Assembly: GCA_937915485.1 (NCBI GenBank)
Contig: CALGII010000154.1
Coordinates: 1-7,147 of the forward strand
Length of the DNA: 7,147 bases
Source of the DNA: an uncultured Ignavibacteriota bacterium
Lineage (GTDB): Bacteria > Bacteroidota > Ignavibacteria > Tepidaquicellales > Tepidaquicellaceae
Direction of reading: 5' to 3'
In this document: positions 1-6,887 of the stretch, in pieces
How positions within the stretch are numbered: the first letter of the stretch is position 1
Layout of the letters: each line of letters begins with the position of its first letter
The notes under the pieces: model-generated
What the model was told of the DNA's origin: nothing
What the model saw: only the letters and a program-made list of their open reading frames with translations
The model's database searches: none
Made by a program: the position numbers and the translations under genes

Positions 1-1
1 A

Positions 2-469
2 GACGAATTGACGGAATCAATCATAAGATTTTTCAGGGCGAACCAGAACATGCTCATAGGCGAAACAACTGCCGAAAACATCAAGTGCCAGGTTGGTTCC
101 GTAATGCCTCTCGAAGAGGAAATTATTATCGAAGTTAAAGGACGAGATCTGGTTGCGGGCGTTCCGAAACTCACGGAAGTAAGTTCGATTGAAATACGCG
201 AGGCGCTTAACGCTCCGGTTCAGCAGATGATTGACGCCGTTAAGGTCGCGCTCGAAAAGACGGCTCCGGAGTTATCTTCCGATATACTGGACAGGGGAAT
301 TTTCCTGACCGGCGGCGGCGCGCTGCTTCAGGGACTCGATGAAAGAATTAGAGTGGAGACTGGTGTACCCGTGCACATTGCCGAAGAGCCGTTGTCGGCT
401 GTCGCGAGAGGAACAGGCAAAGTGCTTGAAGAAATGAGCAAGTACAGCAAAGTATTGTTAAACAGGTAA
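2..469 (+). CDS. mreB: Rod-shape-determining protein MreB, C-terminal part (5' truncated by the window edge)
   Basis: MreB is the bacterial actin homologue. It polymerises on ATP under the inner membrane and directs side-wall synthesis. Only the last 155 residues of a protein of usually about 340 are visible. The reading frame is open from base 2 (Asp-Glu-Leu...), matching the family segment where GDE(M/L)-D-x-A-I-I leads into LIGE-x-TAE-x-IK; here it reads LIGETTAENIKCQVGS. Near the C-terminus the glycine-rich adenosine-binding loop LTGGGALLQGLDERI is intact, followed by the typical PVHIAEEPLSAVARGTGKVLEE. The TTG at base 8 is simply an internal leucine codon, not a start. The gene is followed after 26 nt by mreC, the usual mreBCD order. 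The family assignment is very secure; the true start lies outside the window. Confidence 0.97.
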   Translation, partial: DELTESIIRFFRANQNMLIGETTAENIKCQVGSVMPLEEEIIIEVKGRDLVAGVPKLTEVSSIEIREALNAPVQQMIDAVKVALEKTAPELSSDILDRGIFLTGGGALLQGLDERIRVETGVPVHIAEEPLSAVARGTGKVLEEMSKYSKVLLNR

Positions 470-495
470 ACAACAAAGTTTAATCTGCTTTTTAT

Positions 496-1329
496 TTGAA
501 GAGAATAGGTCAATTTATATTAGGTGTTAAAGAGTATCTCATACTCACCGTGCTCTTGATTTTCTCGCTGGCATTCTTGTTTTCCAATGACAACACGCAA
601 ATTAGATTTCTCCGCGCCGTCGCCGTAGGAATGTTCGGTACCGTGCAAAGCGGTCTCTCGTCCATTCCTAACGTCTTCGACCTTCAGCAGGAGAATAAAC
701 TTCTTCGCGAGACGAACATAAGACTTTCCAACGAGGTGTCTAACCTCAAAGAAGCGAAATTAGAAAACATTAGACTGACTCGGCTTCTTAATTTCAAGGA
801 GTTCTCCGGAATGGGACTTGTCAGCGCGAACATAGTCAACAAGTCGATAATACAAACAAGAAACACGATTACGCTCAATACCGGTGAGAGCGACAGCGTC
901 TTCGTAAACATGCCGGTGATCACGGACGCTGGACTTGTCGGGCGCGTTGTCTCAACGAGCAGAAATTTTTCCATCGCACAGATCCTTTTCAACAAGGATA
1001 TGAGAATCACGGTTAAATCGCAGAGGAGCAGGATTGACGGAATACTCACCTATGACGGCGTCTCCACGTTATCGGTAATAAACATTCAAAAAAGCGCGGA
1101 CATAATTCCGGGTGACGTTTTCATCACGTCCGAATACAGCAACCTGTACCCTTCGGGAATTCCTATAGGAACAGTCGTCGAGACGGGTAATCTCGACAAT
1201 CTTTTTATGAAGATTATAGTTGTCCCTCTCGTTGACTTCGCATCGCTTGAAAACGTTTTTGTCGTAAAATATATTCAGAATAAAGAAAGATACGCTCTCG
1301 AAAAAACATTTCAGGCGGGTAAAAAATGA
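496..1329 (+). CDS. mreC: Rod-shape-determining protein MreC
   Basis: MreC is a bitopic inner-membrane protein that links cytoplasmic MreB to the periplasmic wall enzymes and activates PBP2-RodA. The 277-residue product has the family architecture: a short cytoplasmic start, one membrane helix (about residues 13-30), a periplasmic coiled coil (about 62-100, with heptad-like leucines and the stretch QQENKLLRETNIRLSNEV), then the beta-rich MreC domain (about 105-262). That domain carries characteristic segments such as VITDAGLVGRVV and YPSGIPIGTVV. The start is a TTG: an in-frame stop lies at 481-483, no ATG or GTG falls between it and the membrane helix, and no clear Shine-Dalgarno precedes it. 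The stop overlaps the mreD start by four bases (ATGA). Identification is secure; the start is very likely but not proven. Confidence 0.95.
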   Translation: MKRIGQFILGVKEYLILTVLLIFSLAFLFSNDNTQIRFLRAVAVGMFGTVQSGLSSIPNVFDLQQENKLLRETNIRLSNEVSNLKEAKLENIRLTRLLNFKEFSGMGLVSANIVNKSIIQTRNTITLNTGESDSVFVNMPVITDAGLVGRVVSTSRNFSIAQILFNKDMRITVKSQRSRIDGILTYDGVSTLSVINIQKSADIIPGDVFITSEYSNLYPSGIPIGTVVETGNLDNLFMKIIVVPLVDFASLENVFVVKYIQNKERYALEKTFQAGKK

Positions 1330-1841
1330 ATTTTAAATACGGAATATTAAAAAACATTCTGCTGCTCGTTCTTCTTCTGCTCATTCAGAAGACATTCATT
1401 AAAATTTTATCGCTGTCTTCCCTTAACATATCGCCCGATTTCGTGATGATTATGCTCGTTTATATCGGCGTGAAGGAAGGAAAAATCTCCGGTTCCATAT
1501 ATGGATTCCTTGCGGGATTGTTGGCCGATTTCCTGAGCGGAACGTTCATCGGTCTTTCTGCGATATCCTATACTATAGCAGCGTTTCTTGCAGGCTTCTT
1601 CAAATCGGAGAATGAAAAGTTTCTTACGGGTTATTTTTTCCTTATTTCAGTATTCGCTTGCTCATTCGCGGGCAATTTCATTTATTTCTGGATATATTTT
1701 CAGGGCGCACCTATCAACCTTCCCGAGGTGATGATAAAATACGTTTTGACTTCGTCGGCTTATACAACATTGATAAGCCTCGTTTATGTCGTTTTCCCGA
1801 GAAAGAAAAAAATTGAAAGGAGTTTCCTGGGTGAGACGTGA
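1326..1841 (+). CDS. mreD: Rod-shape-determining protein MreD
   Basis: MreD is a small polytopic inner-membrane protein of the elongasome, working with MreC. The 171-residue product is of usual length and very hydrophobic, with about six predicted membrane segments (roughly residues 8-25, 34-50, 54-74, 76-92, 100-122 and 138-157). The pattern ISPDFV...YIGVKEGKISGSIYGFLAGLLADFLSG matches the conserved MreD region, where a P-D pair opens the second helix and a G-x-x-x-G-x-x-x-D segment forms the third. It ends in a basic tail (RKKKIERS). The ATG overlaps the mreC stop by four bases, and its end overlaps the start of mrdA. Sequence conservation in this family is low, so the call rests on motif, topology and its place between mreC and mrdA. 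Confidence 0.94.
   Translation: MNFKYGILKNILLLVLLLLIQKTFIKILSLSSLNISPDFVMIMLVYIGVKEGKISGSIYGFLAGLLADFLSGTFIGLSAISYTIAAFLAGFFKSENEKFLTGYFFLISVFACSFAGNFIYFWIYFQGAPINLPEVMIKYVLTSSAYTTLISLVYVVFPRKKKIERSFLGET
1816..1822 (+). promoter_or_regulatory. Shine-Dalgarno site deciding the mrdA start
   Basis: AAAGGAG lies inside the end of mreD and ends 8 nt before an in-frame GTG at 1831. This is near-ideal spacing, and it favours GTG 1831 over the upstream in-frame ATG at 1786, before which I see no comparable site. Confidence 0.75.
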
Positions 1842-3618
1842 GGCCAAAATATACGTCTCAATCGGGGTGATGGCTGCCGCAATCATAGTTCTGTTCGCGC
1901 GCCTTGTCCAATTGCAGGTCGTTCAACAGCAGGAATTCGGCAAGGAATCGGAAAAAAATTCTATTAAAAAAATTATCGAAACTCCCGCCCGCGGTCTGAT
2001 AATAGACAGGAACGGAAAGATTATTGTCGACAACAGACCCTCTTATACTCTGACTATAACCCCTTTTCAGTTCGACAAAAATCTTATTGATGAGGTTGCT
2101 TCTCTTTCGGGAATTGATCCCGAGGAAATCAGGAATGAACTCGCCGACGCGAAGGGAACGAACAGATTCAATCCGATAAAGATAAAACGCGACATAGATT
2201 TCAAAACGATATCTTACATAGAAGAGAACCGCGACAGGTTAAAAGGCGTGAGTTATCAGGTCGAGTCCCTGCGTTTCTATCCGAATAAGTTCAAGGCTTC
2301 TCATATATTCGGTTACAACGCCGAGATTTCCGAGAAGGGTCTTAATGAATCAACCGAGAATTATTACAGGCAGGGCGACCTCGTCGGCACGACAGGTCTC
2401 GAAAAGTTTTATGAAAAGAGCCTCCGCGGTGAGAAAGGCAGCAGGCTGATTCTTGTTGATGTTAACGGCAGGGAAGTCGGAGCGTACAATGACGAGAACA
2501 ACGACGTGAAACCCGTTAACGGCTCCGACCTGTTTACTTCTATCGATTCCGAACTGCAGGAATATGCCGAAAAACTTATGGGCGGCAGAAGAGGAGCGGT
2601 CATTGCCGTTGACCCGCGCACGGGAGAAATCCTTTGCCTCGTGTCGAAGCCCGATTATGACCTTAACGCTTTTATAGGTTCTCCAGACGCGAAAGAAATT
2701 AACAGAATGTTCAATCATCCCGAAAAACCCCTGTTCAACAGGGTGACGCAAACAAGATATCCGCCGGGCTCCACCTGGAAAATGATGATGGCTCTCGCGG
2801 CTATGGCGTCAGGGAAGATAACTCCGACGACGACAATTTCCTGCCCGGGTTCATTTACCTTCGGGAACAGGACTTTCGAAGACCACGGAGGATACGGCTC
2901 GATACCTGTCGTGCGCGCAATAGAAGTTTCCTCAAACGTATTCTTCTATAAACTCGGTTTGATGCTCGGCATACAGGATTATCACGACTATTCGGCTATG
3001 TTCGGTTTCGGTTCGAGAACGGGAATTGACCTGCCGAATGAAACTAAAGGCCTTCTCCCTTCACAGGAATATTTTGATAAAGTTTACGGAGTTAATAAAT
3101 GGTCTCAGGGGCTGCTGGTCAGTCTCGGTATAGGGCAGGGTGAACTCGGAGTTTCGCCCGTTCAGATGGTTGGTTATACTGCTGCAATCTGCATGAACGG
3201 AATGTATATTCAGCCGCACTTGGTTAGAAAAATTTATAATTCCTCGACGGGAATCGAAACACCCGTTGAAGTCAAGAAAAGACAGATTGACATGTCGCAG
3301 AAATATTTCGACGCCGTAAAAAAGGGAATGTACCTTGTCGTCAACGGTTCGGGTACTGCGAAAAATATTCGAAATTCGGATTACGTTCTCGCCGGAAAAA
3401 CAGGCACCGCGCAGAATCCAAACGGTAACAACCACTCCTGGTTTGTAGGTTACGCTCCTTATGACGATCCGAAAATTGCCGTGTGCGTGCTCGGTGAAAA
3501 TGCAGGATGGGGCAATATGTTTGCCGCGCCGATTGCCGCGGCAATAATGGTTAGATATCTCAGCGGTAATTCTGCAGACGTGTTCAATGAAAATGCTAAG
3601 ATGGAGGTGAACGACTGA
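1831..3618 (+). CDS. mrdA: Penicillin-binding protein 2 (elongasome D,D-transpeptidase)
   Basis: This is a class B high-molecular-weight PBP that cross-links new peptidoglycan in the side wall as partner of RodA. From the GTG start it has 595 residues, usual for PBP2. Order (GTG numbering): membrane anchor about 8-27; dimerisation/pedestal region with the conserved ARGLIIDRNG at about 53-62; transpeptidase domain from about 245. All three catalytic motifs are intact: S314-T-W-K317 within YPPGSTWK (nucleophile Ser314), S367-S-N369, and K523-T-G525 within AGKTGTAQ. The start was chosen because AAAGGAG sits 8 nt upstream. An ATG at 1786 would add 15 residues and overlap mreD by 56 bp. With GTG the overlap with mreD is 11 bp. 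The stop overlaps the rodA ATG by one base (TGATG), as expected for a coupled PBP2-RodA pair. Confidence 0.96.
   Translation: MRREAKIYVSIGVMAAAIIVLFARLVQLQVVQQQEFGKESEKNSIKKIIETPARGLIIDRNGKIIVDNRPSYTLTITPFQFDKNLIDEVASLSGIDPEEIRNELADAKGTNRFNPIKIKRDIDFKTISYIEENRDRLKGVSYQVESLRFYPNKFKASHIFGYNAEISEKGLNESTENYYRQGDLVGTTGLEKFYEKSLRGEKGSRLILVDVNGREVGAYNDENNDVKPVNGSDLFTSIDSELQEYAEKLMGGRRGAVIAVDPRTGEILCLVSKPDYDLNAFIGSPDAKEINRMFNHPEKPLFNRVTQTRYPPGSTWKMMMALAAMASGKITPTTTISCPGSFTFGNRTFEDHGGYGSIPVVRAIEVSSNVFFYKLGLMLGIQDYHDYSAMFGFGSRTGIDLPNETKGLLPSQEYFDKVYGVNKWSQGLLVSLGIGQGELGVSPVQMVGYTAAICMNGMYIQPHLVRKIYNSSTGIETPVEVKKRQIDMSQKYFDAVKKGMYLVVNGSGTAKNIRNSDYVLAGKTGTAQNPNGNNHSWFVGYAPYDDPKIAVCVLGENAGWGNMFAAPIAAAIMVRYLSGNSADVFNENAKMEVND
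3603..3609 (+). promoter_or_regulatory. Shine-Dalgarno site for rodA
   Basis: GGAGGTG lies in the last codons of mrdA and ends 8 nt before the rodA ATG at 3618. It is one of the best ribosome-binding sites in the window and supports that start. It also lets rodA be initiated independently as well as by coupling to mrdA termination. Confidence 0.75.
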
Positions 3619-4850
3619 TGGACAGAAAATTTTTCGACAGATTCGACATTACTCTTTTCTTATCCGTCATCGGGCTTATTGTAATCGGTATATTTGCGAT
3701 TTATAGCGCCACACAAAGCAGTGTCAACAACTCGGGCTTTTATATAAAACAGATGACGTTCGCGATAATTGGTCTCGTTATGGTAATCGGAATAACATAT
3801 CTGCCTCCGAGATACATATCGAGCCTCTCGTATTACGCATACGGGCTCGCGCTCGTGCTCCTTCTCCTCGTGCTTGTCTTCGGAAGAACCATTAACGGGA
3901 ATAAGAGTTGGTTCTATATCGCCGGGTTCGGCATTCAGCCTTCGGAATTCGCAAAGGTCGCTACAGTGATGGCGGTCTCAAATTTTTTCTATAAGGGTGA
4001 TGAGGACAATCAGAAGTTTTCAATCACTCAACTGCTTACTGCAACGGGCATTGTACTTCTGCCCGCAATTCTTATTAAACTTGAAAACGATACGGGAACA
4101 ACTCTCGTTATGCTGTCGTTTATAATCCCGATGTTCTTTTTCGCGGGAGTCTCGCCGTTTCTTTTATTCGCGGTTGTTACAACCGTGGCAGCGGCAGTCC
4201 TGGCTTTCATAAATATTTATTATTTCGCCGTATTCCTCGCTCTTCTAATACTGGCATTGTACTTTTTCAAGAAGCATTGGCTCCTCTCGGCGGGAGTTTT
4301 CCTGATAAACGTTATCGCGGGTTATTCTGTAAGTTTCTTTTATTCTAAACTCCAGCCGTATCAGCAAAAAAGAATTATGGCTGTATTTGACCCCGCTTCG
4401 GACCCGCTCGGAAGCGGATACAATGTGATTCAGTCAAAAGTGGCGATTGGCTCCGGAGGACTGTTCGGTAAGGGTTTTCTGCAGGGCTCGCAGACTCAGT
4501 TGAGATTCATACCCGAACAATGGACGGATTTTATATATTGTATGATTGGAGAGGAATTCGGATTGCTCGGTGCGGGAGTCGTTATACTTCTTTACGGAAT
4601 AATTATTTACAGACTTCTTACGAATGCTTACCTGTCGCGTAACAGGTATATGATGCTGGCTTGCGTCGGATTCGCAAGTTTGTTCTTCTTTCACATGTTC
4701 ATAAACGTCGGAATGACAATTGGTATCGCTCCTGTAATCGGAATTCCGCTGCCGCTTGTCAGCAACGGCGTATCGTCATTAATGTCGTTTCTTCTGATGG
4801 TCGGCATCGGAATGAATACTTACAGGCATAAAGACATATTTCTATCATGA
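3618..4850 (+). CDS. rodA: Rod-shape SEDS peptidoglycan glycosyltransferase RodA
   Basis: RodA polymerises lipid II into glycan strands in the inner membrane, paired with PBP2. The 410-residue product carries the SEDS hallmarks: GNKSWFYIAGFGIQPSEFAKVA (about 94-115), SDPLGSGYNVIQSKVAIGSGG (about 261-281) and PEQWTDFIY. In the last, Asp304 aligns with the essential Asp262 of E. coli RodA. Two things stand out. The PROSITE-type FtsW/RodA/SpoVE signature near the C-terminus reads S382-N-G-V-S-S, where the family has S-[YSA]-G-G-[STN]-[SA]. The middle region (about 180-245) is some 40 residues longer than in E. coli RodA and looks like an extra pair of membrane helices; to my recollection such longer forms occur in Bacteroidetes/Chlorobi relatives. 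About 12 membrane segments are suggested. It overlaps mrdA by 1 bp and pyrF by 4 bp. Confidence 0.96.
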   Translation: MDRKFFDRFDITLFLSVIGLIVIGIFAIYSATQSSVNNSGFYIKQMTFAIIGLVMVIGITYLPPRYISSLSYYAYGLALVLLLLVLVFGRTINGNKSWFYIAGFGIQPSEFAKVATVMAVSNFFYKGDEDNQKFSITQLLTATGIVLLPAILIKLENDTGTTLVMLSFIIPMFFFAGVSPFLLFAVVTTVAAAVLAFINIYYFAVFLALLILALYFFKKHWLLSAGVFLINVIAGYSVSFFYSKLQPYQQKRIMAVFDPASDPLGSGYNVIQSKVAIGSGGLFGKGFLQGSQTQLRFIPEQWTDFIYCMIGEEFGLLGAGVVILLYGIIIYRLLTNAYLSRNRYMMLACVGFASLFFFHMFINVGMTIGIAPVIGIPLPLVSNGVSSLMSFLLMVGIGMNTYRHKDIFLS

Positions 4851-5656
4851 CATATAAAAAGAAACTCGAAAAAATTATTCGTAACGCAAGGTCGAACCTC
4901 ATAACGGGACTCGATACGGATATTCAAAAAATTCCCGTTTGTTTTCTTAAGTATAAAAACCCGATTCTTGCTTTCAATAAAAAAATTATTGACGCCACTG
5001 CGGGAAATTGCGCGGGTTATAAAATTAATCTCGCTTTCTATGAGGCGGCGGGTGTAAAAGGGCTTGAGGCTCTTGAGGAAACCGTTAAGTACATTCCCGC
5101 TAACCTGATTAAAATATGCGACGCGAAAAGGGGCGACATAGGAAACACCGCCGAAATGTACGCGCGGGCGTATTTTGATAAACTTGAATTTGACGCTATA
5201 ACCCTGTCTCCCTATATGGGCTTTGATTCGGTTTCCCCGTTTCTCGAAAGAAAAAATAAATTTGTTTACATTCTTGTCCGGACATCCAATAAAGGCGCAG
5301 ATGATTTTCAATTGCTGAAAAGCGGAAGGAAAAGACTTTTCGAAGTCGTCGCGGAAAAATCTCTTAAATGGTCAAAGAACAGTATCGGCTTCGTTATAGG
5401 CGCGAACCATACGAAGGATATTAAGAAGTATTCTTCGCAGAAAATACCCCTGCTTATTCCCGGCGTAGGTGCTCAGGGAAACGATTTATCGCGGCTTGTT
5501 GGAGCAGTCGGAGGAAACCTGTACCTTATAAACGCGAGCAGGTCGATAATCTATGCGGGAGATAAAAAAGACGGTGAAAAAGTTTTCCTTAAAAAGGTTT
5601 CAGAATCCTGCGGAAAACTTAATGCTGAAATTACAGCGATAAAAAAATTACAGTGA
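4847..5656 (+). CDS. pyrF: Orotidine 5'-phosphate decarboxylase, long (type 2) form
   Basis: This enzyme decarboxylates OMP to UMP, the last step of de novo pyrimidine synthesis, in the cytoplasm. The 269-residue length fits the long bacterial subfamily (about 270) rather than the E. coli type (about 240). Visible motifs on the TIM-barrel plan are: GLDTDI (about 21-26, substrate-binding Asp after strand 1); GYKINLAFYEAAG (57-69, Lys59); the catalytic D92-A-K94-R-G-D97-I-G-N-T; DAITLSPYMG (116-125); PGVGAQGNDL (205-214); and NASRSIIYAG (229-238), the phosphate-binding end. The ATG overlaps the rodA stop (ATGA) and has no obvious Shine-Dalgarno, so expression probably depends on reinitiation after rodA. 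Its presence at the end of an mre/mrd operon is unusual in function, but the gene looks intact. Confidence 0.95.
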   Translation: MTYKKKLEKIIRNARSNLITGLDTDIQKIPVCFLKYKNPILAFNKKIIDATAGNCAGYKINLAFYEAAGVKGLEALEETVKYIPANLIKICDAKRGDIGNTAEMYARAYFDKLEFDAITLSPYMGFDSVSPFLERKNKFVYILVRTSNKGADDFQLLKSGRKRLFEVVAEKSLKWSKNSIGFVIGANHTKDIKKYSSQKIPLLIPGVGAQGNDLSRLVGAVGGNLYLINASRSIIYAGDKKDGEKVFLKKVSESCGKLNAEITAIKKLQ

Positions 5657-5680
5657 GTATTCACTAATCAATCAAACCAT

Positions 5681-6217
5681 ATGATAAAAGAAAGCGTAAT
5701 TGCTCTCTTCATCTTATTGTCTGCAAACTCGTTATTCTCACAAGCAGAAACGGAAGTAATATTATTGGAGCCGGGTTTTAAAAGCCTGCAATTAGATGTT
5801 ACCACTCTTCTATTTGTAAATACGCTCGGAGCAAGTATGGATGTTGACTTGCTGGTCGACAAAAAGAATAAAATGGCTTCGGGCGGATTCAGGATTGGGG
5901 CGGATTACTTTATGAAAGGCACTCCGGGAGGACCTGATAGCGGTTCGCCTTATTTTGACCTTAATGCGTATGCAAGAGGCACGCTCGACACAAAATTTAT
6001 CAGAACTGATTTCTATGCCGGACCGACTTATCATTGGGAATCCGAAGAAGGAAGACCTTATGGTTACTATACTACGAAAAACGGACTTTATCTGAAATTC
6101 GGAGGTGAACTGAAAGTGAAATTATATAAGAATTATATCGGACTGATGGGAAAATTTGCAATTTCCAGTCCCGAATCTTACGGGGGATTCGGCATTTTTA
6201 TAGGTTACGGGGAATAA
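5681..6217 (+). CDS. Small exported beta-rich protein, probably outer membrane; function unknown
   Basis: I do not recognise this 178-residue protein. It begins with a probable signal peptide: a short charged start (MIKES), a hydrophobic core (about 6-19), and a possible cleavage near residues 20-22 (LFSQA). The mature part is rich in Gly, Tyr and Phe and in short alternating hydrophobic/polar stretches (for example LQLDVTTLLFV, GGFRIGADYF, FDLNAYARG, RTDFYAGPTYHW, GLYLKFGGELKVKLY, GGFGIFIGYG). This suggests about eight beta-strands, as in a small beta-barrel. There are no cysteines and no lipobox. It ends in Gly-Glu rather than the terminal Phe/Tyr common in BAM substrates, so the barrel reading is tentative. 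It starts 24 nt after pyrF without a visible Shine-Dalgarno, may be the last gene of the same transcript, and is followed directly by a hairpin terminator. Confidence 0.8.
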   Translation: MIKESVIALFILLSANSLFSQAETEVILLEPGFKSLQLDVTTLLFVNTLGASMDVDLLVDKKNKMASGGFRIGADYFMKGTPGGPDSGSPYFDLNAYARGTLDTKFIRTDFYAGPTYHWESEEGRPYGYYTTKNGLYLKFGGELKVKLYKNYIGLMGKFAISSPESYGGFGIFIGYGE

Positions 6218-6247
6218 AAAAAGCCGCGGAAATCAGCGGCTTCTTTT
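6216..6247 (+). terminator. Hairpin terminator between convergent genes, probably bidirectional
   Basis: A perfect 7-bp stem AAGCCGC (6221-6227) / GCGGCTT (6236-6242) encloses an 8-nt loop. On the plus strand the tail is CTTTTC, a modest T-tract ending the operon. On the minus strand the tail is TTTTTATTCC, a better T-tract, which would end the peroxiredoxin transcript 25 nt after its stop. It starts at the stop codon of the upstream gene. Confidence 0.8.
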
Positions 6248-6266
6248 CGGGAATCAATCCCAACTA

Positions 6267-6806
6267 TTAATTTAAAGTCTTTTCGCCCTTTTTCCAGCCG
6301 CAGGGCGTGAGTTTGCCTGATTGCAGCGCGTCGAGCACGCGTACTACTTCGTCAACGTTTCTTCCTACAGACAGGTCGTTCGCGCAAATCCATTTCACTA
6401 TGCCGTTCGGATCGACTATGAACGTCGCTCTGTATGCAATCTTTTCTCCGTCTTCGAGAATTCCAAGATCTTCGCCGAGAGACTTCGAAGTGTCGGCAAG
6501 AAGCGGGAACTGCAATTCCTTTAATCCGGGATGCGATGTCATCCAGCCGAGATGCGAAAATTCCGTATCGGTCGATGCGCCTATAACATCACAGTTTCTT
6601 GAATCGAATTCCTTGAACTTGTCGTTGAAGTCTATGATTTCCGTCGGGCATACAAACGTGAAATCCTTCGGATACCAGAACATTACCATCCACCTTTTCT
6701 TGCTTACGTGGTCGTTGCTTGTTACGGTTTTGAATTCTTTTCCCGGAGCGGTTGATACAGTCGCTTGCTTAGAAAATTCCGGAAATTTCTGTCCTAAGTT
6801 TATCAT
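6267..6806 (-). CDS. 2-Cys peroxiredoxin, AhpC-like
   Basis: This is a cytoplasmic thiol peroxidase that reduces hydrogen peroxide and organic peroxides and is recycled by an AhpF- or thioredoxin-type reductase; none is visible here. The 179-residue product has the thioredoxin fold of the AhpC/TSA family. The active site P46-K-D-F-T50-F-V-C53-P-T-E holds the peroxidatic Cys53. Conserved Arg126 lies in the RATFI strand, and the resolving Cys169 is in the C-terminal TPCGW. Two further cysteines (72 and 141) are present. The start at 6806 is supported by the family's usual N-terminus (MINLGQKFPEF) and by AAGGA 8 nt upstream; the open frame continues 48 codons further but looks non-coding. It is convergent with the preceding gene, so it is a separate transcription unit. 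AhpC itself versus another typical 2-Cys subgroup is not settled, so I give no symbol. Confidence 0.95.
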   Translation of the reverse strand: MINLGQKFPEFSKQATVSTAPGKEFKTVTSNDHVSKKRWMVMFWYPKDFTFVCPTEIIDFNDKFKEFDSRNCDVIGASTDTEFSHLGWMTSHPGLKELQFPLLADTSKSLGEDLGILEDGEKIAYRATFIVDPNGIVKWICANDLSVGRNVDEVVRVLDALQSGKLTPCGWKKGEKTLN

Positions 6807-6814
6807 TTCAATAT

Positions 6815-6819
6815 TCCTT
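6815..6819 (-). promoter_or_regulatory. Shine-Dalgarno site for the peroxiredoxin gene
   Basis: On the minus strand AAGGA ends 8 nt before the ATG at 6806, which is good spacing. It decides the start in favour of the 179-residue protein over the longer open frame beginning at 6950. Confidence 0.7.
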
Positions 6820-6887
6820 GTATTTAAAGTTATTAAATTTTGAGGTTTGATATGTTTAACGCAAAATAAACGAATAAAATTCAGCCA

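Noticed and set aside
2350..2751. Antisense open frame of 133 codons within mrdA
   Set aside because: It lies entirely opposite the conserved PBP2 coding sequence and its product shows no recognisable domain; it is a shadow of the real gene.
2821..2900. Metal-binding cluster near Cys338 and the Glu-Asp-His-Gly-Gly segment of PBP2
   Set aside because: The E. coli PBP2 zinc site came to mind, but the spacing of Cys and His relative to the active-site Ser does not match what I recall, so no claim is made.
4820..5311. Antisense open frame of 163 codons over the rodA/pyrF junction
   Set aside because: It mirrors pyrF codons, including its catalytic region, and has no ribosome-binding site or domain; not supported as a gene.
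5657..5680. Promoter or regulatory RNA between pyrF and the exported-protein gene
   Set aside because: The 24-nt gap is too short for a leader and shows no -10/-35 pair or hairpin.
6249..6261. Second small hairpin GGGA-ATCAA-TCCC next to the terminator
   Set aside because: Only four base pairs with no T-tract of its own; likely chance.
6307..6843. Plus-strand open frame of 178 codons opposite the peroxiredoxin gene
   Set aside because: The minus-strand product has complete peroxiredoxin motifs; the plus-strand translation is low-complexity Ser/Pro/Phe sequence typical of a complement shadow.
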